From Pinus tabuliformis (Eukaryota > Streptophyta > Pinopsida > Pinales > Pinaceae): a DNA stretch of 64,000 bases. The stretch is from assembly GCA_031772625.1 (NCBI GenBank), contig CM062816.1, forward strand, positions 631,873,269 through 631,937,268, written 5' to 3'. A model generated the notes under the pieces. The model was not told the origin of the DNA, ran no database searches, and saw only the letters and a list, made by a program, of their open reading frames with translations. Shown here in pieces: positions 46,746 to 57,080 of the stretch (position 1 is the stretch's first letter; each line of letters opens with the position of its first letter). The position numbers and the translations under genes are program-made.

Positions 46746-47747
46746 TGTTGCAGGTCTATTTGGGCACATCACTCACATCATTCAGATTAGTATTATTAGG
46801 GCTCATCAACCCCTAATTCATTTCCTACATGCCCTAGAAAACACATTGAATGCCATCATTCTTGAGAGTTTCCTAGCCTGAAGACATCCTGGAATGACTC
46901 CTTGAGGGACCATCACAACCTTGGTCAGGGATAAGTGCTTCGCAGAGCACATAGGACCATTCAAACCTACTCTATAGAGCACTTAGGCCCACTTTGACCT
47001 GTGTTGGGCACAATTGAGTGAAATCCTTCATTCTAGATCATTGTAGAAGATTCCTACCTCTTAGAATCTCCTATGACCTCAAAATTGGATAGGGAATGAA
47101 TCAAATGACGTCCTATCATGTCATCCCTTCCTCTAAGGAAACTAACTCCTAAATTGGAAAGCCATTCAATGCCCAATTTATGACAAAATGACCTCCATTT
47201 CCATACAAATTGAGCAGTCATCATAGTCATCACGGGCTAGACCTTAAGAATTTGTAAGGAGATACTGTTGGTGTGAGGTTTGAGATTGTAAGCAAGTATT
47301 TTTATGCTGCTGGAGTGTTGTTCTTTTGGTGTGATGAAGGATGGAACTCAAGCTAGATGAGTGACATGGGATCAGACTTCTTGGTTGTAACTCTTCCTTC
47401 TACTTAATAAATTTGTTTAGACCTTTTCCCATATTCTTGTCTTTGTTTATGGTGATTATATGTGTAAATGATTTCGATTCCATTTGCTTACAATAGATAT
47501 ATCTCTGGCTTTGATTGGTTTTTGTCCTGTGTTTATGATTGCAGGTACTTATTGAGCGGATTCGGTTCGAGAAGGAGTGAAGAGAGCTCTTTATAGGACA
47601 CAAATGGAAGTGAAAGATAAAAAGTAGGTCCCTTGCCTTATTTATCTTCTATAGAAAAAGGTTAAACTCTTTAAATCTGTTGTTCTAGGTGTAGCTACCC
47701 ACCTAGGGGCATTGTATTTATCCATATATGCAAAATTCCACATAACA
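46746..47747 (+). repeat. 3' LTR of the plus copy
   Basis: 1002 bp, TGTTGCAGGTC to CACATAACA, followed by TSD AAGAG at 47748-47752. Confidence 0.93.
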
Positions 47748-47752
47748 AAGAG

Positions 47753-49070
47753 GTGCATTTGAACTTCATGAAAGAATTGTTGTGTTCTATGTACCTTCCC
47801 TCAAAAGGATTATGGATGAGATGGAGTCTTCATGCAGTCCTAATATCTGATCTTCTATCATACCCCAAGGTTTCTTGGTCTTCTTATATGATGATTATCT
47901 TTTCGCCTTAGATCCTTAAGTGTCATCTAGCCTATCTTCCTTCTTCATTTCCTTCTTTACCAATCCACTCAAGACAAGACAATATTAGTTTTGAAAAGTG
48001 TAACTAGGTTTAGTCTTCATAATCACATGTAGTTTTGACTTTTATAAATGATGTAATGAAGAAAATAAAATTCCTTTTGTAAGCAATGCTTCATTGGTTT
48101 CATGAGAAAGTGATTTTATTTTAGATGGCTCCCATTAAGAGCCTTAGGGTTTTTCATTAAAATTCAAAGAGTCTATTTCATGTATGAAGAACCCTTCTTG
48201 GGGATATAACTGCATATTTGAGTTTACAATATGTCTAGAAAACCCTCCAATGAAAAGCACTAGTTCTACTCTTGAAGTCAGGTTCAAAACAGAAAAGAAA
48301 CTCATGTCGGCTTAGCTTATATGGAGACACATCTATTAGTAATATCATGTTGACATAATATATGTGAAAACCAACTATAAAGAGGAGTGAATGATTTTCA
48401 CATTAGCACATAGAATAGTTTGATATATGTCTCAATTTTTTGGTACACAAAGATAGAGAGAATTCTAGATGATGACATAGTGAAGTTTATGGGTCCTCTA
48501 TGACTTCGTAAGAACAAAAGCTCATATTATATTTAAGATCAGTGTGACTGTTTCTATGCCCTAAACATAATCACATTGTTTGAGTGAAGGATATAGTTAT
48601 GTGAGTATTTAAGAAGTTCTCTTCCCCTGTGTAATTCAGATCACACTGGTAATGAGAAGCAAAAGAATGAAAAATCAAACTTCAGAAGTAGAATTTTGGT
48701 GAGACAGTAGGAGATCACACGTTGGTTAAGAAATCACAGTTCAATGGTATATAGAGGCCATAGTTCAGGTGCTTTCAAGGAGCTATTACTCAGTAATGTA
48801 TTACTGCATTTCAATGCTACTGCAATGGTCATATCTTGGTGGCTTTACATTGACATGTTATGGTGACATGCCTAATATATATTTAGTTTGTCGAAGAGAT
48901 GATCTCACTTGGAAGAAGTTTGAAGAGGAAGAGGAGTCAAGAAGAAAAATAGAGAACTAGTGTCTTGGTCTTAGAGTGGTTAATAGGTCAAGGGCATTTG
49001 TATTACTATTCATCAATTGGAACCTCTATAATAATAATTTGTGCAGGCTTTCCTCCTATAGAGTGAGGGG
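47753..49070. other. Spacer after the 31.5-kb element
   Basis: No supported gene. Part of it (probably from somewhere above 48.5 kb) must be the LTR that ends at 49264, but its left border was not found. Confidence 0.4.
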
Positions 49071-49264
49071 ATTTGGCCCTAGATCATAGCCTACATTGTG
49101 TGTTGCTTGTCTATTTATGTTCATGCATTGGTTATTGTTTGATGAATAAGAACTCCAATAAACTAAGAAGAATAAGATCCTAATCTAAATAAGTAAAAGA
49201 CATTCACAAGCAGTCTCTAAAAGAAGAGAAATAAGCTAATGATTATGCCTTAGATTTCTCAACA

Positions 49265-49276
49265 TGGTATCGGAGC
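49265..49276 (+). other. Copia primer-binding site
   Basis: TGGTATCGGAGC, one base different from the usual TGGTATCAGAGC initiator-Met site, directly after ...CTCAACA. Confidence 0.75.
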
Positions 49277-49889
49277 TAAAGTCAAAGGGATTCTAATAAA
49301 AGAGACACTCAAGGTTTCAGTAAAGGTATCAAAGCGAAAGTTCAAGATCTACATTCAAGAATCAAACCCCATATCCAAGAAGTAGTCTACACTAGTAAAT
49401 TTTTAGATCCTCTAAGTCATAATTAAAAGACCACAAAGACCCTCATTAAGTCAAAGAGATCTAAAATACAAGGTAGACCTAAGTATAGGCATCCAAGAGA
49501 ATTAGTTCAAGGACTAAGATCACATCATCATAGAGAAAGTCAAAACTCTAAAATAATTTTTGACCTACACTCATTCGCCATCAAAGAAGTTGAAGTATCT
49601 TGAAGGCTAGGAGGCATTTTCATCATCTTCAAAAGCTATAAGGAAAGCTCCCTCTAATTGAAGCAAGTATCCTCTCCTTATCCTTGAAGAATATCATCTG
49701 AGGAAGAAGCAAAAACATCTTCATCAAAAAAGAGAGCTAGATCTAAAGGTGTTGACTTCACAAAAGGGGAAATCTCGTTTATTGAAGAAGTGGAACTAAT
49801 AAATATTCTTCATCCACCATCAAAGTGATCAAGTTGAATATTTAATCTTCACTTTTGAAGTAAGAAACTTTCATTTTATAATCAAATTT

Positions 49890-50090
49890 GGTAAAACGAC
49901 TTCTTTTTGTAAGGAGATCTATAAAATTGTTGGGTCATCAAAATTCCTTGCATGGAAAAGGAGGGCAGCCATAGTCCTAAAAGAAAGTGAAGTCATTAAA
50001 CATATCAATGGAAAGGTATACTATGAATATGTGGAAAGAGATTCTTATCAAAGGTCCCCTCATATTCTAGGTTTTAACCCCATATAGAAA
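49890..50090 (+). pseudogene. Copia gag N-terminal remnant
   Basis: Reads IVGSSKFLAWKRRAAIVLKE-like text followed by a short helical stretch, matching the F-x-GxN-(F/Y)-x-W-K start of copia gag. Truncated by the next element. Confidence 0.6.
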
Positions 50091-50093
50091 TTA

Positions 50094-50563
50094 CCTGCAT
50101 ACGAATTCTAAAACACAAAAAATAAATAATGTGAGAGCATAACACATAAAACACATATACAGAGAGATTTTCCCCTCGATCTGAAAACTAGGACTGCTAG
50201 CTTGATTTTTCATTATGTTCCTTTCAATGTTACAACAAATATATATACACACAGAAGCATCCAATACCATGGACCGAAAACCATTGTGCCCAAAACTATG
50301 TGCGAAAATCATGCACAAAACAAGAGGTGGGTTTACCCACCTAATATAGGGTTCAAAAAAAAGTTCTCTGGGGAGCTACCCTAAGCCCCGTAGAGGAGGG
50401 CTAATCACCCCCCTCAAACCCCTCATATATGGGGGGCTGCTGCCCCTGTTGTGCAAAAAAGTCGATGCTCTGCCCTCCCTCTAACCCCCTAGTTAACTAG
50501 GAGAGCTAGTCATGGAAAGAATACAAAATAACGCAACGTTTTCCCACTTGTTGTTTTCTTCCA
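50094..50563 (-). repeat. Probable 3' LTR of the minus copia
   Basis: About 470 bp between the pol end and the gag of the other copia. It has a TATA-like run (minus GTATATATATTTGTTG) and a G/C-rich GGGGGG-type segment common in plant copia LTRs. TG and CA ends fit TGTGGAAGAAAAC and CGTATGCA, but there is no second LTR to confirm them. Confidence 0.5.
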
Positions 50564-50586
50564 CAAGGGGCCACAGGAGATATTAG

Positions 50587-51850
50587 TCATTTATCCAGCA
50601 CTACAATGCCCATTGTTTCTCTACACCAAGAGAAATTCTCACAACTCACAGAATTTGTCAATGCATCTACAATATTCTTCAAAGTCTCTACCTTTACCAG
50701 CAACACCTTTTTCTCTTCTATCATATCCATCACAAAGTGATAATGAACATCAATGTGTCTCTGAATGGTAGGCAGGATTCTTTGCCGAGAAAATTTCACT
50801 TTGGCTATCACAGTATGTTCTTATAGCTCCATGTACTAACCGCATACTTGAACACAATATCTGCAAAACAAACTCCTTCCTTACTTGCATGAGTGGTTGC
50901 CATGTATTCCTCCTATGTAGTTGATAGTAACACTACAAATTATTTCTTAGTCATCCAACTAACTACACCTCCAAATAGGATAAACACATGCCCACTTAAA
51001 GATCTCCTCTGATCCATATCTCTTTCCGAGTCTTCATCGAAAAAGTCACGAATATCCAACACTCTGTCAAATCTTGTTTTTTCTTTGTAGCACAAACCAT
51101 AATCACTAGTGCCACACAAATACCTGAAAACCTGCTTCACTATTGCCTAATGCTCCTTCCCTGGTTTTTACATAAACCTGCTCAATAATCCCACTACATG
51201 TACAATATTTGGTCTAGTATAGACCATCGCATACATCAGGCTACCGACTGCACTAACATATGGAACATGGGACATGTCCTCTCGCTCTTATTGTGTCTTG
51301 GGACACTGTTCAAAATATAACTTTACACCTACAAGAATAGGAAACTTCACGAGTTTACTATCCTGCATATTGGACCTCTACAGTATTCTCTTGACATACT
51401 TCCTCTGGTTTAACCAGAGCTTCCTCTTTTCTTGATCACTTTTAATTTCCATGCACAAAATATAGTTTGCAGCACTAAGATATTTCATGTCGAATTTGGA
51501 GGACAATTCAGTCTTCAAATCCTAGATATTTTCCTTGTCATTTCCAACCAACAACATAACATTCATATACAAGACCAAATAAAAAACAAGGTCACCAATT
51601 AATTTAAAATACACACAGTAATCTTCTTTGATTTTGGTGAAGCCAAGTCCCCGTATAAATGTATCAAATTTCTGATACCACATCCTTGGTGAAAATTTTA
51701 ACCCATACAAAGACTTCTTTAACTTTCATACCAGTTCTTTCTTACCCTTCCCCGTATAAATTAATCAAATTTCTAATATCACATCCTTGGTGACTATTTT
51801 AACCCATACAAAGACTTCTTTAACTTTCATACCAGTTCTTTCTTACCCCC
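50587..51850 (-). pseudogene. Copia pol remnant (RT, RNase H)
   Basis: In minus order: RT with MYGLKFSPRMWYQKFD and a membrane-free stretch ending near LVFYLVLYMNVMLLVGND, then RNase H with MKQVFRYLCGTSDYGLCYK and RRSLSGHVFILFGG, then the C-terminal block with RHIDVHYHFVMDMIEE and ALTNSVSCENFSWCR. This is copia RT-RNase H order. Broken. Confidence 0.85.
51650..51847. repeat. 98-bp direct duplication
   Basis: CCCCGTATAAAT... to ...CAGTTCTTTCTTACCC occurs twice (about 51650-51748 and 51749-51847) with few differences, a recent local duplication inside the copia RT remnant. Confidence 0.92.
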
Positions 51851-51869
51851 ACCTGATTTGGCCCTAATC

Positions 51870-52875
51870 AAATTCCAAAATGGATTTGATTCGGATATGG
51901 CTTTTCAGCTAAGGGAAAGAGCCCCTAGAACTTTGGAATAAATGCAAAGTATAGCTCTTAGTGTTGAAGCTAACTTGATGTCTAAACGAGCCAAAGTTAG
52001 GAGTGAAAGGAGGACACCACTAAAAGAAGAATCTTCACCGGTTGAACAGAAACTAGATGTTATAATCAAAGGGATGGAAAGACTGGGAGATAGAGTGGAA
52101 ACAATAGAAGAAAATCTCCTTGGGATTGTCAGCCATCCAATACAGGGAGAAATCCAAATTTATGAAAAATTCAAAACCCAAACACTGGAAAGACTGGCCT
52201 AGATCAAAACATTAGTCCTCCTTCCAGGAAAATTATGTAGAAGCCTCCAGCTCAGAAGATCCACTGGAAGACACTTATATAAATATAGTGGGACTTAACA
52301 TTGAAGGAGAAGTTTTCCTCACTCAAGATGATCAAGAGGCCCATATTCTCAAACAATTTCAAACTCAATCAGGAGAATCGTTTGACTTCAGGGAAGGATA
52401 TGACACAACTATCTACGAAGTGCACAGGCAGTATAACTTAAGGAGTAGAAAAATTGATGTTCCTGAAGCCAACAAATAGAAAGCTCCAAATCAGCCTATT
52501 AAAGGTAAAGAAGTCCCTCCACATGTACAAATTTTGTCTAGATCTAACGATAATCCCTCTAATCCAATAATAGTAGATGTATCCGATAGTCAACCAAGTA
52601 ACACACTTTCCTCCACTCCTCCTCCTTCCAAAAGAAATGTGGAAGAACCTCTAGAAGTTGATTTAGGAGAAGCTGCTAATGATAACCCTACTCTTGAAAA
52701 GGAGAAAAACACTGAAAATATAGAAAGCAAAGAGAATCCCACTGTTCAAAACAGCGAAGCCCAAATAGAAAAACCTTACAATCTGGAAACTGAAGTAGGC
52801 AAAATAAATATTGTTGTTCCATTGTCAGAACTAGCCAAACATGATGCCTATCGAAGTCAATTAATAGATCACTGA
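51870..52875 (+). pseudogene. Gag C-terminal remnant
   Basis: Has a LRERAPRTLE start, MQSIALSVEANLMSKRAKVR (a common plant gypsy gag block), a coiled-coil-like stretch, and EVHRQYNLRSRK, followed by a Ser/Pro/Glu-rich linker to protease. No knuckle is obvious. Broken. Confidence 0.65.
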
Positions 52876-52959
52876 ACATCACTGGAACTGAAGATTCTGT
52901 AAATATTTTTGATGATCAACCAGAATTAATCTTTGGCCCCGAAGTTAATGGGAAACATT

Positions 52960-53540
52960 TAGAAGGAAGTGTTCCTCCCTTCTATGTAAGCCTAAATATT
53001 CATGATAAAATCCTTCACAATGCCATGTTTGATTCTGGGGCTTCTCATAACCTAATTCCGAAGTCTGTAACGGAGAAATTAGATCTTGACATCACAAGAC
53101 CATATAAAGATCTCTTTTCTTTTGATTCAAGTCAAGTGAGATGTTTAGGATTAATAAAAGGCTTGTGTATTTCTTTAGTTTAATACCCTAACAAGACAAT
53201 CCTGATGGATATAGTAGTAGTAGATATACCTTCGAAATATGGAATGTTATTATCCAGGTCCTCGGGTGCTAAGCTTCAAGGATCACTTCAATTATACATG
53301 TCTTATGCTACTATTTCTGTTTTCGGCCAACCTAAGAAGCTATACAAAGAGACATTAATGAAATATGTAGTAAGTAGTCAAGAAAAACCACAAAATTTCC
53401 CTATCTACTCAGTACACTCTGATATGGATTCATTCATTTTGTACAATGTCGAAACTAATCCTGCCAACAATGAACAAGTTTTAGTAACAGAACCGAAAGA
53501 AATTACAAAAGGAAAAACAAGTGTTCAGATTTAGGAAATC
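52960..53540 (+). pseudogene. Retropepsin remnant
   Basis: The active-site motif FDSGASHNLIP near 53030 and a conserved SKYGMLLSRSSGAKLQGSLQ segment identify the protease that cuts the polyprotein. Broken. Confidence 0.82.
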
Positions 53541-53639
53541 TCAGATACCAATGATGATTTGGACAACAAAGAAAAACCAGATGAGAACAACAAATTAAAT
53601 CCCCCTAATAAATAAATTCCCACCACTCCTGACACTGAT

Positions 53640-54105
53640 TATGTCCATGATATTATTTGGCACTTAGAATTTGATGGTTTAGTCAATAAATTAGGGGCAG
53701 GAGCAGGAATTTGGGTGCATAACTTAGAAAATGACCATGCTGAAGGCCATGCCTATAGACTAAATTTTAAGTGCACCAATAACATGGCAGAGTATGAAGC
53801 TCTTTTGCTAGGACTTAAACTTGTAAAAAGATTAGGAGAAATTATGGTTTCTACCATAGGAGATTCAGAGTTAATCATAAAACAGATCAATGGGAAGTAT
53901 CTAACTAGGGATCCTAGATTAGGATACTATAGAGGAACAATTATAGAGATTCGTAATAATTTTTTGGAAACTAAGCTTGTTGTAGTACCTAGGAAACACA
54001 ACTTACATGCTCATAGTCTGGCCATTTCTTCTAGCACCTGTAAATTACCTTTCGAACCTAATCATCAATTCACTACTGAAATTAGGCATAGGCCATCTAT
54101 CTCTA
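53640..54105 (+). pseudogene. Archaeal-type RNase H placed before RT
   Basis: Reads HLEFDGLVNKLGAGAGIWV, then NNMAEYEALLLGLKLV, then STIGDSELIIKQINGKY, and ends near VPRKHNLHAHSLA. This is the pattern of the plant/archaeal-like RNase H (FDG-x-GAG, TNN-AEY-AL, GDS-L-x-QI). In angiosperm Tat elements this second RNase H is found after RT-RNase H; here it lies between protease and RT. Fossil. Confidence 0.8.
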
Positions 54106-54320
54106 ACAATCTAAAGAATTGGTAAGTTTTCAAAAGTGATTAACATATTAATAATTTTTTGACTTTATACAAAGAATTTTCTCATAGTCACATAGATATG
54201 CATACAGACAGTAACTCTAAACAAATAGGTGATGTAGATGCCAACATTTTTGAAAAAAATTCAATTCAACTGCTTCATCCCACAACTTTCACCAAGAAAG
54301 AAGTTCAAGACCTAAAATAG

Positions 54321-55750
54321 ATGGACCTTGATGAGATAAATGAAGAAGAAATAGAGGTCATTGATTTAAAAGACAGTCATCTGCCTAAGGGATTAACCCC
54401 TCTAGAGGACCTCTTTGATTCCAATGACATTCCTAAGAAACCAAAGATGGATCCATCGAAGGCAGATATTGATGAATATAATTTAGGAAAAGATGACAAT
54501 CCAAAGATGATAAAACTATCAAAGTCTTTACCACATGATCAGAAGATAAAATATGTTGAACTCATGAGAGAATTCCAGGATGTTTTTGCCTGCAGTTATG
54601 AGGATTTGAAATCTTATGATACCTCAATAATTCATCATATTATACCTCTAAAATAATACCAGAAGCCATTCAAACAAAAACATAGAAGAATCAACCTTGT
54701 ATTACTACCACTCATTCAAAAAAATTAAGCGTATGTATGATGTAGGGATAATTGCACCTATAAGATTTTCAGAGTGGGTATCTAACTTAGTACCTACTAG
54801 GAAGAAAACAGGTGAAATAAGATTATGTGTAGATCTGAGAAATGTGAACAAGGTTTCTCTAAAGGATAATTTCCCTTTACACATGATGGACCATATTTTA
54901 CAAAGCGTAGTAGGTTCTTCTAGAATTTCTTTGTTAGATGGATTTTCAGGGTATAACTAGATTCTAGTTCATCCTGATGATCAAGAAAAAACTTCCTTTT
55001 CCACACCATGGGACACATTTATGTATATCAAAATGCGATTTGGACTTAAAAACACAGGACTTCTAAATACGGCAAAACCACAAAATCCAAATGCCACTAG
55101 GACTTCTTTGAACCTTTAGCATAAGGTCACATTATTTCAAAGGATGGCATTTGAATTGATCCTGCCAGAATAGAAGCAATTTTGCAGATACCTCATCCTA
55201 GAAGTATCGAAGAACTTCAGGCTTTCTTGGGAAAGTTAAATTTTTCAAGAAGATCCATATCTAACTTAGCAGAACTAATTAGGTTACTCAATAATATGTG
55301 AAGAAAGGATTCAAGTATAAAATGGATAGTAGAAGCCAAACAAGTATTTGAGGAAATTAAAATGGCTTTGACCAGAACATCAGTCCTTACGAGTCCTCAA
55401 TTTGACAAAGATTTCATAAATTTTCCTTTTGCCTCAAAGCACACTATTGCAACTGTTTTACTACAAAAGGATGACCAAGGATGTGAAAAAACTATAGCCT
55501 CTTTTAGTAAAGAACTAAGAGATGCATCACTGAAATACAAGATCATGGAAAACCAAGCTTTTGCACTTGTTAAAGCAATTAAAGACTTCAAAGTATACAT
55601 ATTATATTCTCATGTGATAGCCTATGTACCAAATGTTGTTGTCAAGGACACCCTGCCTCAGGATGGAATTGAGGGCAAAAGGGGTAAATGGATTGCTACC
55701 ATTTTAGAGTATGATATTGAAATAAAACCTTCAAAATTGATAAAAGCATA
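54321..55750 (+). pseudogene. RT and RNase H remnant
   Basis: The linker has LMREFQDVFACSYEDLKSYD, a hallmark just before the RT. The RT itself shows VPTRKKTGEIRLCVDLRNVN and SRISLLDGFSGYN (about 54800-54960), then a decayed connection with LQAFLGKLNF, and RNase H with FPFASKHTIATVLLQKD and IASFSKELRDASLKYKIMEN (55362-55751). Fossil with several breaks. Confidence 0.85.
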
Positions 55751-55824
55751 GGGGTTGGCTAAAATCATGGCAAAAACAAATTGTCAAGAAGGGATATAAA
55801 TTAAATGGATGACGAACAGGAGAT

Positions 55825-57080
55825 GTGGCTCCACAAATCAGCCACGCATTTTTAGATTCACCTTGGTATGTTGATATAATCTATGTGTTACAAAACTTGT
55901 CGGCTCCTCCAGGGTTATCCAGAAAAAAAAATAGGTTTTTAAAGATGAAAGCTTTAAAGTTTTGTATTTTAGATAATGCTCTTTTTTGGAATAATCATGA
56001 AGTAATATTATTAAATTGTTTTTTAAAAGATGAAGTTGACAAGGCTCTCCAATATTTTCATGTAGGAGATTGTGGTGGACACTTCTACTGGAAATCAATT
56101 ACAGATAAGGCCTTAAGGGCTGGTTTCTACTGACCAACATTGTTCGCTGATGTGAAGAAATTTGCCACTTCATGCCATAAATTCCAAACTTTTAAGGGCG
56201 AAAGAAAACTATTACCTTTACCCCTGAAACCTATCTCTACTGGAAAGTCCTTCCAACAATGGGGTCTTGACTTCATTGGAGAAATCCATGCCCCCTCCTT
56301 TGGAAAGCATAAATGGATTCTCAGCACCACTGATTATTTTAACAAATGGATAGAAGCTATCCCCTCCAGACAGGCCAATGACACAGTAATCATAGGCTTC
56401 GTAGAAACCAATATATTGTCTAGGTTCGGTCACCCAACTAAAATCATAACTGATAATGCTGAAACTTTTAAATCAAGAAATAGGATCAGTTTCTGCGACA
56501 AATACCACATTACCCTAGGTCATTCCACAACCTATTATCCACAAGGGAATGGTTTAGCTGAATCTTCCAGCAAAAGCCTTATTAATATCATTAAAAAATT
56601 GTTGGAAGAAAATAAAAAGACTTGGCATAAGAAACTAATAAATGCACTATGGGTAGAGAGGTTGACAACTAAAACATCTATTGGCACAAGTCCCTATGAG
56701 TTAGTGTATGGTACGGAGGTTGTATTTCCTTCAACATTAGGAGTTCCTGTTATGAAATTACTTCAAGAAGCTCAAGTGGAACCTAATGACATCCAAAGGA
56801 GGATAAATCAGACCATCAATTTACAACAGACTAGAGAGGAGGTGTACGAAAGATTCCAAATATGGTAGGAAAAGCTCAAGAATATATTTGACAAAAGAAC
56901 CAAGGCAGAAGATTTCCACCTTGAAGATAAAGTGCTAAGATGGGATTCCAGAAGAGAAGATAAGGGGAAACATGGGGAGTTTGACTTCCTATGGAAAGGA
57001 CCATACATTATCCATGCCATACAAGGAAACGACACATATTTTCTAAAAACTTGGATGGCACAGACGCAGAAGAAGGACTA
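55825..57080 (+). pseudogene. Integrase remnant
   Basis: A zinc-binding region (ending FATSCHKFQTFKG), a catalytic core with WGLDFIGEIHAPS, GHPTKIITDNAETF and YYPQGNGLAESSSKSL, and a C-terminal part with GTSPYELVYGTEVVFP and FDFLWKGPYII. Typical of Tat/Athila-like Ty3/gypsy integrases. Most of the core is open; broken elsewhere. Confidence 0.9.

Larger units (their letters stand above)
31495..47747 (+). mobile_element. Knuckle-protease LTR element, plus copy, with nested insertion
   Basis: An LTR element with LTRs at 31495-32506 and 46746-47747 and TSD AAGAG (31490-31494, 47748-47752). Without the nested element (36012-45601 plus one TSD copy) the internal part is only about 4.6 kb: leader 32507-33936, a short ORF with knuckles and retropepsin, a 54-bp minisatellite and a non-coding tail. 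RT, RNase H and integrase are absent, as in the sister copy at 7265-13626. The protease points to the Ty3/gypsy side. The LTRs differ at roughly one position in eight over the first 110 bp, so the insertion is old. It has several breaks. Confidence 0.92.
49071..50093 (+). mobile_element. Ty1/copia fossil, 5' end only
   Basis: An LTR end (CTCAACA at 49264), a copia-type primer-binding site, a leader and the first part of a copia gag on the + strand. The rest is cut off by the minus-strand element that begins at about 50094. The left LTR border is unknown, so the start given is a minimum. Old and broken. Confidence 0.65.
50094..51850 (-). mobile_element. Ty1/copia fossil, 3' half
   Basis: Minus-strand copia remains: RT segment (YGLK-x-PR-WYQKFD), RNase H (VFRYLCGTSDYGL and RRSLSGHVF), the pol end at about 50590-50810 (RHIDVHYHF), then a probable 3' LTR at about 50094-50563. 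It is joined on its right to a Ty3/gypsy element. Several breaks; old. Confidence 0.82.
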
